Shown: positions 1-4,957, numbered from the stretch's first letter. The stretch is 6,059 nucleotides of DNA from Oxalobacteraceae bacterium (GCA_947487325.1 CANKWG010000137.1:1-6059); one strand, 5' to 3'. Program-made: numbers and translations. Notes: generated from the letters alone by a model not told the origin.

Positions 1-167
1 CCGTGGTCGGCGTCTTCAAATTCCCGGAAGGGACACAGCCGTCGCTGAACACCCGAATTAAGATGGGCGAAACCTCGCCCATCTATGCGGTGGTCAGAGC
101 CAAAAATAACTACTATGTCGCGAGCACCATTATCAAAGTGCGGGCCGGTGGTGGCGGTTGCGGTTGA
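1..167 (+). CDS. soxY: SoxY, sulfur-carrier subunit, C-terminal part (5' end outside window)
   Basis: The reading frame is open from the left edge (codons begin at base 3) and gives the last 54 residues before TGA at 165-167. It ends in a glycine-rich swinging arm, AGGGGCG. The single cysteine, one residue from the C-terminus, is where SoxY is known to carry sulfur intermediates of thiosulfate oxidation in the periplasm. The preceding segment (GETSPIYAVVRA, then YYVASTIIKV) reads as the beta-strands of the SoxY Ig-like fold. SoxZ follows 15 bp downstream on the same strand, the normal order for the heterodimer partner, so co-transcription is very likely. The usual SoxY ending is GGCGG; here only one glycine follows the cysteine. 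The signal peptide and N-terminal half are not visible. The family call is firm because of the tail together with soxZ. Confidence 0.93.
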   Translation, partial: VVGVFKFPEGTQPSLNTRIKMGETSPIYAVVRAKNNYYVASTIIKVRAGGGGCG

Positions 168-182
168 TATCAGGAGCCCATC

Positions 183-494
183 ATGAGTGAACCCATGCGC
201 ATCAGAGCCGTACAAGTCAAGGATCTCATCGAGGTCAAGCTGATGATTCGTCATCCGATGGAGTCCGGATTGCGTAAAGATGAAAATGGCAAGAAAATCC
301 CGGCCCATTTCATCGAGACGCTCGAAGTCAAGTGCAAAAATAAGCTCGTCTTCGATGCCTATTTGGGTATGGCCATTTCGGAAAATCCTTTCCTACAGTT
401 CAGCTTCAAGGACGGCGCAAAAGGCGACGTGCTGGAAGTGACCTGGAAAGACAATCGCGGTGATACACGCACCGACAAGGCCGCAATCAGCTGA
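183..494 (+). CDS. soxZ: SoxZ, sulfur-oxidation carrier partner subunit
   Basis: This 103-residue protein is full length for SoxZ, which is about 95-110 residues. It starts MSEPMRIRA and has the family features in order: the strand region VKLMIRHPMESGLRKD (about residues 19-34), the KKIPAHFIETLEV segment (about 37-49), and the ending DNRGDTRTDKAAIS. SoxZ has no catalytic residue. In characterised systems it pairs with SoxY, which holds the substrate on its cysteine arm while SoxAX, SoxB and SoxCD act on it in the periplasm. It lacks a signal peptide, as expected because SoxYZ is exported as a complex using the SoxY signal. A good ribosome site (AGGAG, 172-176) lies six bases before the ATG, which fixes the start. 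It appears to be the last gene of its operon, since the next gene runs toward it and their stop codons overlap by 8 bp. No intrinsic terminator is visible after it. Confidence 0.95.
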   Translation: MSEPMRIRAVQVKDLIEVKLMIRHPMESGLRKDENGKKIPAHFIETLEVKCKNKLVFDAYLGMAISENPFLQFSFKDGAKGDVLEVTWKDNRGDTRTDKAAIS

Positions 495-723
495 GCTTCA
501 TGGTCAGATAAATCGCAAAGCTGAGCAGAGCGATCACAACAGCGCTAGTGACGTACAAGCGAATAATGAATTCCCTCTGGTTCGCTCTGGCCTTCTGCAA
601 GCGCTCGTCGATCGCCTCGGGATCGTTATTGGGAGGCGCTGCCGAGGATTGCACGGCCTTTAATGCCTCCAGCCCTTCCTTAACTTCAGCCGGTGTCTGA
701 TCCGCTCCGCGAGAATCTTCCAT
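487..723 (-). CDS. Small single-helix membrane protein, unknown function
   Basis: This is a 78-residue protein of no family I recognise. The N-terminal half is acidic and polar (MEDSRG, then a Pro/Asn-rich linker around residues 30-35). A charged, probably helical segment follows (EAIDERLQKARANQREF, about 36-52). A single hydrophobic helix (about 53-74, IRLYVTSAVVIALLSFAIYL) ends only a few residues from the C-terminus (TMKLS). This suggests a tail-anchored inner-membrane protein with a cytoplasmic N-terminal domain. An in-frame ATG at 738 would add five residues, but the ATG at 723 has a much better ribosome site (AGAGGT), so I chose it. Its stop (TGA, 487-489) lies inside the 3' end of soxZ on the other strand. 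Clean coding composition and a proper start support a real gene. A link to sulfur oxidation is suggested only by position. Confidence 0.7.
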   Translation of the reverse strand: MEDSRGADQTPAEVKEGLEALKAVQSSAAPPNNDPEAIDERLQKARANQREFIIRLYVTSAVVIALLSFAIYLTMKLS

Positions 724-727
724 AGTG

Positions 728-733
728 ACCTCT
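728..733 (-). promoter_or_regulatory. Ribosome binding site deciding the start at 723
   Basis: On the minus strand AGAGGT is followed by CACT and then ATG at 723. This is a near-consensus Shine-Dalgarno sequence at good spacing. The alternative ATG at 738 has only an A-rich AAAGAGA directly against it, so the 78-residue start is preferred over the 83-residue one. Confidence 0.65.
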
Positions 734-877
734 TGCATTCTCTTTTTAACAAGTCATTGATTACTCATGTCCGCACCTATCTTACACATCATCGCCTACG
801 GCCTACAAAAAAGTCACGGCTAGACTCTGCCCAACCGTGGCAGGGCCCGTGAGATAATTTATATCATTCGTGCATCT

Positions 878-889
878 GCATCATGATGC
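878..889. repeat. 12-bp perfect palindrome upstream of the gene at 913
   Basis: GCATCATGATGC is identical to its own reverse complement. It lies 23 bp before the ATG at 913, and an extra GCATC copy at 872-876 precedes it. It could be an operator half-site pair or simply an accident of sequence. The palindrome centre supplies an in-frame upstream ATG (883) that would otherwise be taken as the start of the next gene. No matching site is seen elsewhere in the window. Confidence 0.5.
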
Positions 890-912
890 CGGGCTTAGGG
901 AGAAAAGACAAA

Positions 913-1395
913 ATGAAAGGATTGAGAATTTCATTCCAGCTGGTGGCAGGTATCGGCTTATCTCTTTTTTTTGCCAGCAGTCACGCGCAAGAATCCAGAA
1001 TCGCGACGCAATCGGTACGTTGCGCAGCGATTTTCTCGGTACTCTCAGAAGCCGCTGCGAACGAACCAAAATATCAAACCCGATTCAAGACTGCGGAAAC
1101 TATTTTTTCCGAGCTGTTCGTCAAAGAATATCGGGACAAAAAAGACGGCGCGACGCTGGATGAGGCCCATCGTCGGCGCGACCTAGTTCTTAAAGAACTG
1201 CGAGACACCTACGCAAATCGACGCGCCTACATCATCGAAGAAACCGTCTTGTGCGGCGCCTGGGGAGAGGGATTTCTCGTTCAGGGTGAGAACTACAGTT
1301 ATGTCCCTGTCATTCCCAAAGTCATCCCACAAAATGTCAGAGCAGATTACGAAGCCAGAGGCAGCACCGCCTTTGCGGCTTGGGTACTGAAATAG
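913..1395 (+). CDS. Exported hypothetical protein with a conserved-looking cysteine pair
   Basis: This 160-residue protein has a clear Sec signal peptide: MKGLRI, a hydrophobic core (QLVAGIGLSLFFA), and probable cleavage after SSHA, about residue 25. The mature part is about 135 residues with only two cysteines, C37 (SVRCAAIF) and C114 (TVLCGAWGEG), a plausible periplasmic disulfide. Between them is a mostly charged region predicted by eye to be helical (about 52-104, rich in K, R, E and D). A glycine/aromatic stretch follows C114 and a short hydrophobic end (AFAAWVLK) closes the protein. I chose ATG 913 over the in-frame ATG 883: it gives a textbook signal peptide and has GGGAG (898-902) ten bases upstream, whereas the longer form would put ten charged residues in front. 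The repeat protein at 1411 begins 15 bp after the stop, so the two are probably one operon. The function is unknown and I recognise no catalytic motif. Confidence 0.8.
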   Translation: MKGLRISFQLVAGIGLSLFFASSHAQESRIATQSVRCAAIFSVLSEAAANEPKYQTRFKTAETIFSELFVKEYRDKKDGATLDEAHRRRDLVLKELRDTYANRRAYIIEETVLCGAWGEGFLVQGENYSYVPVIPKVIPQNVRADYEARGSTAFAAWVLK

Positions 1396-1410
1396 CATAG
1401 GGGAAAATTC

Positions 1411-1809
1411 ATGATGAAATATCTGGCGATCCTAGTATTGCTGTGTGCAACTGCGGTAACTACGCTAGCGCAAGCGCAACAGATGTATGACGGTAGCGGA
1501 AGACAAATCGGTCGCGTTGACGGCGAGAGATATTACGACGGCTCGGGTCGACAGATAGGCCGTCAAGACGGTATGCAGATTTATGACGGTTCAGGCCGGC
1601 AGCTTGGGCGTATCGACGGCGAGCGCGTTTATGATAGCTCGGGGCGGCAAATTGGTCGTATTGATGGCGAACGCCTCTACAGCAGCTCGGGCAGCTCCAT
1701 GGGACGTATCGATGGTGAGCGTATCTATGATGCCTCTGGGCGGCAGATCGGTCGCACTGATGGGCTGCGCCGCATGCAGATCATTATTTGGTTTTATTTT
1801 TTCATGTAG
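1411..1809 (+). CDS. Exported 16-residue-repeat protein, beta-flower type
   Basis: This 132-residue protein has a signal peptide (MMKYLAILVLLCATAVTTLAQA, cleavage near residue 22). Six tandem 16-residue units follow (residues 25-120) with consensus xYDGSGRQIGRIDGER, and then a 12-residue hydrophobic aromatic tail, RMQIIIWFYFFM. The Tyr-Asp-x-Ser-Gly turn and the Gly-Arg-x-Asp-Gly turn recur in each unit, a pattern typical of short beta-hairpin repeats. I associate it with 'beta-flower' proteins, in which each unit forms one blade. Unit 5 is the most diverged (YSSSGSSMG). The family fit is from memory, and ligand and function are unknown. The cysteine at residue 12 is followed by Ala-Thr rather than a convincing lipobox, so it is probably not a lipoprotein. 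GGGGA at 1400-1404 serves either ATG 1411 or ATG 1414. The stop codon overlaps the end of the opposing nucleotidyltransferase gene by 8 bp. Confidence 0.82.
   Translation: MMKYLAILVLLCATAVTTLAQAQQMYDGSGRQIGRVDGERYYDGSGRQIGRQDGMQIYDGSGRQLGRIDGERVYDSSGRQIGRIDGERLYSSSGSSMGRIDGERIYDASGRQIGRTDGLRRMQIIIWFYFFM
1483..1770 (+). repeat. Six in-frame 48-bp coding repeats
   Basis: There are six units of exactly 48 bp with no insertions or deletions, beginning at 1483, 1531, 1579, 1627, 1675 and 1723. They are much more alike in protein than in DNA, because synonymous positions differ widely between units (for example the Gly-Arg codons). This suggests old duplications kept by protein-level selection rather than a recently expanding minisatellite. 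The preserved 16-residue phase implies that each unit is one structural element. Confidence 0.9.
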
Positions 1810-2458
1810 CACCGTCTGACCAACTCAGCTCCCAGCCCGTACGCTGCTCGAAGGCCGCGATATCCTCTGCAGTATCGAGATCAATAATGAAATGTTCGTT
1901 GGACGTTTCGTACCGATACACCACTGCTGGATGTTCATCAATATAGCGCCTGAAGTCGGCCTCATCACCACTACGTAGCATGGCCTCCACTACCTCTCCT
2001 GAAAACACCACAGGGTTGCCACGCTGTCCCTTTACCATCGGGTAAAGCACCCCCGTACCGATCGGACGTTGTGCGAATGCGCTGATCAGCTCTGCAAGCT
2101 CGGGGACACCAAGCAATGGCTGATCCGCCAGTACCACCATCACCACATCTAACCCGGTATCCAAGGCAGCCAAGGAAGCCACACCCAAACGCACCGAGGA
2201 TTGCTGACCGCGCTGAGGCTCGGCATTTCTGACAAATCGCACCGCTTCATCACTAATGGCCGCTTCGATCTGTTCATGGTGATAGCCAGTGACAACGACA
2301 ATGTCGTCGAAGGGTATCTCACGCAGGGCCATCAAATGACGGTGCAGCAAGGGTATTCCCTGCAGACGCAGCAGCGATTTAGGTACCGAACCCATGCGCG
2401 AACCCTCGCCCGCTGCAAGCAGCACTGCACCGATTTTTAAAGGTTTATCCAGATTCAT
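1802..2458 (-). CDS. MobA/MocA-like nucleotidyltransferase (NTP_transf_3 family)
   Basis: This 218-residue protein is of normal length for the family. It has the GT-A-like nucleotide-binding signature AVLLAAGEGSRMG (residues 11-23) followed by Lys27 (PKSLL). It also has GQQSSVRLG (84-92), a metal-binding Asp112 in LADQPLL, GQRGNPVVF (144-152), and the closing DLDTAEDI (193-200). Such enzymes transfer a nucleotide from CTP or GTP to an acceptor. MocA and MobA use molybdopterin, and relatives act on sugar phosphates. The acceptor cannot be read from the sequence, and no molybdoenzyme or XdhC-type gene is nearby, so a molybdenum role is only one possibility. In-frame ATGs at 2482 and 2491 would add 8 or 11 residues. 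None of the three has a clear Shine-Dalgarno, and I chose 2458 because it puts the usual short lead before the first beta-strand. It is probably cytoplasmic. A good divergent promoter lies at 2517-2544. Confidence 0.85.
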   Translation of the reverse strand: MNLDKPLKIGAVLLAAGEGSRMGSVPKSLLRLQGIPLLHRHLMALREIPFDDIVVVTGYHHEQIEAAISDEAVRFVRNAEPQRGQQSSVRLGVASLAALDTGLDVVMVVLADQPLLGVPELAELISAFAQRPIGTGVLYPMVKGQRGNPVVFSGEVVEAMLRSGDEADFRRYIDEHPAVVYRYETSNEHFIIDLDTAEDIAAFEQRTGWELSWSDGAT

Positions 2459-2495
2459 GGTGTGAGTAATATCTGACTGCATCCATATCATGAGC

Positions 2496-2524
2496 TAGAC
2501 TACGCTCGCTTTCGATTTTATATT
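2496..2524 (+). promoter_or_regulatory. Predicted sigma-70 promoter for the NlpC/P60 gene
   Basis: TAGACT (2496-2501; 4 of 6 to TTGACA) is separated by 17 bp from TATATT (2519-2524; 5 of 6 to TATAAT). Transcription would start near 2531, only about six bases before the ATG at 2538. That fits the absence of any Shine-Dalgarno there and predicts a nearly leaderless mRNA. The -10 box overlaps that of the promoter reading the other way. It was found by eye, not scored. Confidence 0.5.
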
Positions 2525-2544
2525 TTTCATTACCAAAATGTCAT
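2517..2544 (-). promoter_or_regulatory. Predicted sigma-70 promoter for the nucleotidyltransferase gene
   Basis: On the minus strand ATGACA (2539-2544; 5 of 6) is separated by 16 bp from TATAAA (2517-2522; 5 of 6). Transcription would begin near 2510, leaving a leader of about 50 bases to the ATG at 2458, or about 20 bases if translation starts at 2491. The -35 box lies inside the first codons of the NlpC/P60 gene, and the -10 box shares four bases with the opposing promoter. The two could hardly be occupied by polymerase at once. Confidence 0.5.
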
Positions 2545-3125
2545 TCCCGCTGAAGATCTGCAGCGCGCTTGCCGGCGGCCTTTTGGCAGCTGTCAGCCTT
2601 GCATGGGCCGAGCCGGTCGATACGTCAGCCACAAAGGCGGCGGCCGATACGCTTCTGGACGCGCCGGCATCAAATCAAGCCCCGTCTCCTGTTGGGAACA
2701 GTGCCGAGATCACTGCATCTCCAGAAACACAGATCGAAACGCTATTGCAGGGTATGAGCATCGTGTCTGAAGCCAGCAAGTATATGGGCATACCTTATCG
2801 ATGGGGTGGTACATCACCGCAGACTGGTTTTGATTGCAGCGGTTTCGTTCAGTTTATTTTTCGCCATACGCTGAACATCAAGCTGCCCCGTATGCCCGTG
2901 GACATGTCACGTCGGGGATCACGCGTCAGCCGGGAAGAACTCACACCCGGCGATCTGGTTTTTTTCAATACGCGTGGCGGCAAGTTCACCCACGTTGGTA
3001 TTTATGTCAACGATTCTCAATTCATTCATGCACCTATGCCGGGGACTCGTGTGATGGTGAGCCGCATGGACAGTACTTATTATCGACATCGATTCACTTA
3101 TGCGGTGCGTATACCAACTGAGTAA
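2538..3125 (+). CDS. Exported NlpC/P60 family peptidoglycan endopeptidase
   Basis: This 195-residue protein has a signal peptide (MSFPLKI, hydrophobic core, cleavage after AWA at about residue 24). An Ala/Pro/Ser/Thr-rich linker follows (about 25-65), then a C-terminal NlpC/P60 domain (about 70-195). The domain has the family papain-like residues: Cys100 in GFDCSGFVQ, His152 in KFTHVGIYV, and a third polar residue, His164 in FIHAP. PYRWGGTSP precedes the cysteine and LTPGDLVFF comes before the histidine, as in active members such as E. coli Spr/MepS. Known relatives cut peptide cross-links in peptidoglycan in the periplasm. There is no lipobox cysteine, so it is probably soluble and periplasmic. 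The ATG has no ribosome site and follows an AT-rich stretch, and the predicted promoter sits almost on it. The CapA-like gene follows after 38 bp and is probably co-transcribed. Confidence 0.92.
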   Translation: MSFPLKICSALAGGLLAAVSLAWAEPVDTSATKAAADTLLDAPASNQAPSPVGNSAEITASPETQIETLLQGMSIVSEASKYMGIPYRWGGTSPQTGFDCSGFVQFIFRHTLNIKLPRMPVDMSRRGSRVSREELTPGDLVFFNTRGGKFTHVGIYVNDSQFIHAPMPGTRVMVSRMDSTYYRHRFTYAVRIPTE

Positions 3126-3163
3126 TACGTTATAAATTTTTTTCTTACTTACTTATTGATTTC

Positions 3164-4336
3164 ATGAACTCACATCCACGCACCCGAACACGCCATCTTC
3201 GCAACACGCTGCTCACCTCCCTGTTGATGCTAGGTACGGGCTTGATGCCCGCTGTGCAAGCAGAGACTCCGATGGAAGACAATTTGCCAAAATTTGTGAA
3301 CTGCTCAAGCACACCAATCGATCCCACGGCGAGCGACATACGTTTGGCCGCGACGGGTGATCTCGTGTTCTCGGAAAATCCACAGATTAACCGTAATGCC
3401 TTCACAGAATTCATGCCTTTGCTGAGCAAGGCAGATCTGGTCTTAGGCAATCTGGAAGGGCCCATCACGGATGCCAATACGCCACGCAAGCCTTATGTAC
3501 CCGGCCGTTCCTACTCGTTTCACTATCCTGTCGAAACCGCCCAAGTTCTGAAAAAAGCGAATTTTCATATTTTGTCGATCGCAAACAATCACGCGCAGGA
3601 CTACGGCCCAACCGGTTTCGCCGATACGCAGCGACATCTGAACGCGGTGGGCATTGAGCATACGGGCCTCAAAGGCAGTTATGTTATTCGGCCCGTCAAA
3701 GGCATCAAGATTGGTGTAATCGCGCTCGCGCATTACCCGATGTATAACAACGTTCTGGAAATCGAAGCGACAGCAAAACTGGTTGCCGAAGTTCGCGCCA
3801 AGAGCGACTTGGTTATTCTTTTTTATCAGCTCGGTGGCGAAGGTGACGCCTTTGCAATGATCACCAATGACGATGAAGTTTTCCTGGGCGAGCAGCGTGG
3901 TAACGCTAGAAAATTTGCTGCTGCGATGATCAAAGCCGGCGCGGGCGCGTTGATCGCTCACGGGCCACATCTGGTACGCGCAGCAGAATGTATCAATGGC
4001 GTACCCGTGCTGCATTCGATTGGTAACTTTGTTGGCGCAGGTGGCTTGAGTGCGCAGAATCTGGCGAATGTCTCGGCCTTTCCCGAGATGATATTTGATG
4101 CCAGTGGAAAATTCAAATCAGTACGTATCGTACCGGTGACCTTCACGCCAGAACGCCTGCCAAAGATCGACCCTAGCGGTCGCTCGATTCATCTGATTAA
4201 CTGGCTCAATACCCAAGCGACGAAAACTATACCCGAGTTTCGTGCATTGAATTTCAACGGCTACAAAGACCAGACCGATGTCTTTGAAAAATGGTTTAGA
4301 TCAACGCGTTTTGGTGCGCAGGCGCCGCGGGACTGA
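3164..4336 (+). CDS. Exported CapA-family (PGA_cap) metallophosphatase-fold protein
   Basis: This 390-residue protein has a basic N-terminus (RTRTRHLRN), a hydrophobic stretch (LLTSLLMLGTGLMPA) and likely signal cleavage after VQA, about residue 33. The CapA-type calcineurin-like fold follows with its motifs in order: ATGDLVF (Asp66), GNLEGP (Asn96, Glu98), NNHAQDYG (Asn142, His143, Asp146), GEQRGN (242-247), HGPH (266-269) and HSIGNF (284-289). CapA/PgsA proteins are known from poly-gamma-glutamate capsule synthesis, but most members, including those in Proteobacteria, have no assigned substrate. No pgsB or pgsC partner is here, so a capsule role should not be assumed. Relatives carry HGGAEG near residue 222; this one has QLGGEG, replacing the histidine. 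It sits 38 bp after an NlpC/P60 hydrolase, suggesting a joint envelope role. There is no Shine-Dalgarno before the ATG; the leader is T-rich. Confidence 0.85.
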   Translation: MNSHPRTRTRHLRNTLLTSLLMLGTGLMPAVQAETPMEDNLPKFVNCSSTPIDPTASDIRLAATGDLVFSENPQINRNAFTEFMPLLSKADLVLGNLEGPITDANTPRKPYVPGRSYSFHYPVETAQVLKKANFHILSIANNHAQDYGPTGFADTQRHLNAVGIEHTGLKGSYVIRPVKGIKIGVIALAHYPMYNNVLEIEATAKLVAEVRAKSDLVILFYQLGGEGDAFAMITNDDEVFLGEQRGNARKFAAAMIKAGAGALIAHGPHLVRAAECINGVPVLHSIGNFVGAGGLSAQNLANVSAFPEMIFDASGKFKSVRIVPVTFTPERLPKIDPSGRSIHLINWLNTQATKTIPEFRALNFNGYKDQTDVFEKWFRSTRFGAQAPRD

Positions 4337-4353
4337 TAACCCAGATTGATTTT

Positions 4354-4920
4354 TTAGACCAAGGTAGTCATACGCGCCCCGACCTTCAGTCGGGCGCCTT
4401 CGATTTCAGCGGAAATCACCGCCTCCAAGGTGGAATTTGTCTTACCCATCGCCTGAACGAAACGCTCTGCCCAGTCGAAGTATTCGACCTTGTGCTGGTC
4501 TGACCAGGCCTTGGGCGATGTGGGACTGGCGAGCGTGCGCACACTTTCGATGACCTCGGCCAGCTTGATCAGCTTGGCCTTGCGGGATAAATAGGGTGCC
4601 GAGCGCATACGCAAGGCCTTGCGTGTCACTGGCGAAAAGCGGGGGTGATCCGTTACCTCGGCGACGACGAAAGCGATCTCACTGCCAAACACGCTCACCA
4701 AATCGGCCTCTTTGGTATCCGTGGTCTGAAGAATGTCATGCAATATCGCACTCGCCAGCAAAAACGTATCGGTCTCACCCGCCTCTTCAGACAGAACACG
4801 CGCGAGATCTTCAGCATTGGCGACACAAGCCGTACCCACCTCAGCCTGAGACGTGGCGAGCGCTGACTTCCCGGCCCGAAAAGCTTTCGCTTTGTCGATG
4901 AGCGGAGAACGGATCGTCAT
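4354..4920 (-). CDS. MESH1-like HD-domain protein with degenerate active site
   Basis: This 188-residue protein matches the stand-alone small alarmone hydrolase (MESH1/RelA-SpoT HD) layout nearly end to end. It has LIDKAKAFRAG (7-17), an HD pair His61-Asp62 in AILHDIL, FGSEIAFVVAEVTD (78-91), RSAPYLSRKAKLIKLAE (106-122), and WSDQHKVEYFDWAERFV (139-155) with the closing TNSTLEA. MESH1 proteins remove the 3' pyrophosphate of (p)ppGpp or dephosphorylate NADPH, using a Mn ion held by H35, H61, D62 and D122 with E65 and D66 (human numbering). An ungapped alignment from memory gives Asn35, His61, Asp62, Gln65, Thr66, Glu122 and Ser126 here. Only the HD pair remains exact, so hydrolase activity is doubtful. 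ATG 4920 is chosen over 4971 and 4986 because AGAGGA lies four bases upstream and the family N-terminus aligns. It converges on the CapA-like gene, 17 bp apart. Confidence 0.83.
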   Translation of the reverse strand: MTIRSPLIDKAKAFRAGKSALATSQAEVGTACVANAEDLARVLSEEAGETDTFLLASAILHDILQTTDTKEADLVSVFGSEIAFVVAEVTDHPRFSPVTRKALRMRSAPYLSRKAKLIKLAEVIESVRTLASPTSPKAWSDQHKVEYFDWAERFVQAMGKTNSTLEAVISAEIEGARLKVGARMTTLV

Positions 4921-4924
4921 GATT

Positions 4925-4930
4925 TCCTCT
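4925..4930 (-). promoter_or_regulatory. Ribosome binding site deciding the start at 4920
   Basis: On the minus strand AGAGGA, then AATC, precedes ATG at 4920. Strong complementarity to 16S rRNA at good spacing argues against the two upstream in-frame ATGs, which would add 17 or 22 residues not seen in this family. Confidence 0.65.
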
Positions 4931-4957
4931 TCGATAACATCGTTAAACTGTGACTGC

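Noticed and set aside
489..526. Direct repeat AGCTGAGC at 489-496 and 519-526
   Set aside because: It is only 8 bp, lies within coding sequence, and has no mobile-element features.
460..663. Plus-strand open frame across the soxZ end and the small membrane gene
   Set aside because: It overlaps both better-supported genes out of frame and has no ribosome site or recognisable product.
825..845. Hairpin with a 7-bp stem (one G-T pair) and 7-base loop, considered as a terminator
   Set aside because: No T-run follows on the plus strand. On the minus strand the T6 (807-812) is too far from the stem, and no minus-strand gene lies upstream to terminate.
883..912. Upstream in-frame ATG extending the exported protein at 913 by ten residues
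   Set aside because: It puts charged residues (GRKDK) before the signal peptide, lies inside a palindrome, and has no ribosome site. ATG 913 has GGGAG upstream and a normal signal peptide.
1483..1770. 48-bp periodic repeats considered as a CRISPR array or minisatellite
   Set aside because: There are no spacers, the units are in frame, and they are conserved as protein rather than DNA.
3130..3136. TTATAAA as a -10 box for a separate promoter of the CapA-like gene
   Set aside because: No acceptable -35 at 16-18 bp and no extended -10. Read-through from the upstream gene is simpler.
3443..4015. A 190-codon open frame on the minus strand inside the CapA-like gene
   Set aside because: It is antisense to a protein with clear family motifs. 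Its product has no recognisable domain and an unlikely composition, so it is a shadow of the real gene.
4320..4356. Possible terminator between the CapA-like and HD genes (T6 at 4350-4355)
   Set aside because: The only stem before the T-run is three G-C pairs around the stop codon, too weak to call.
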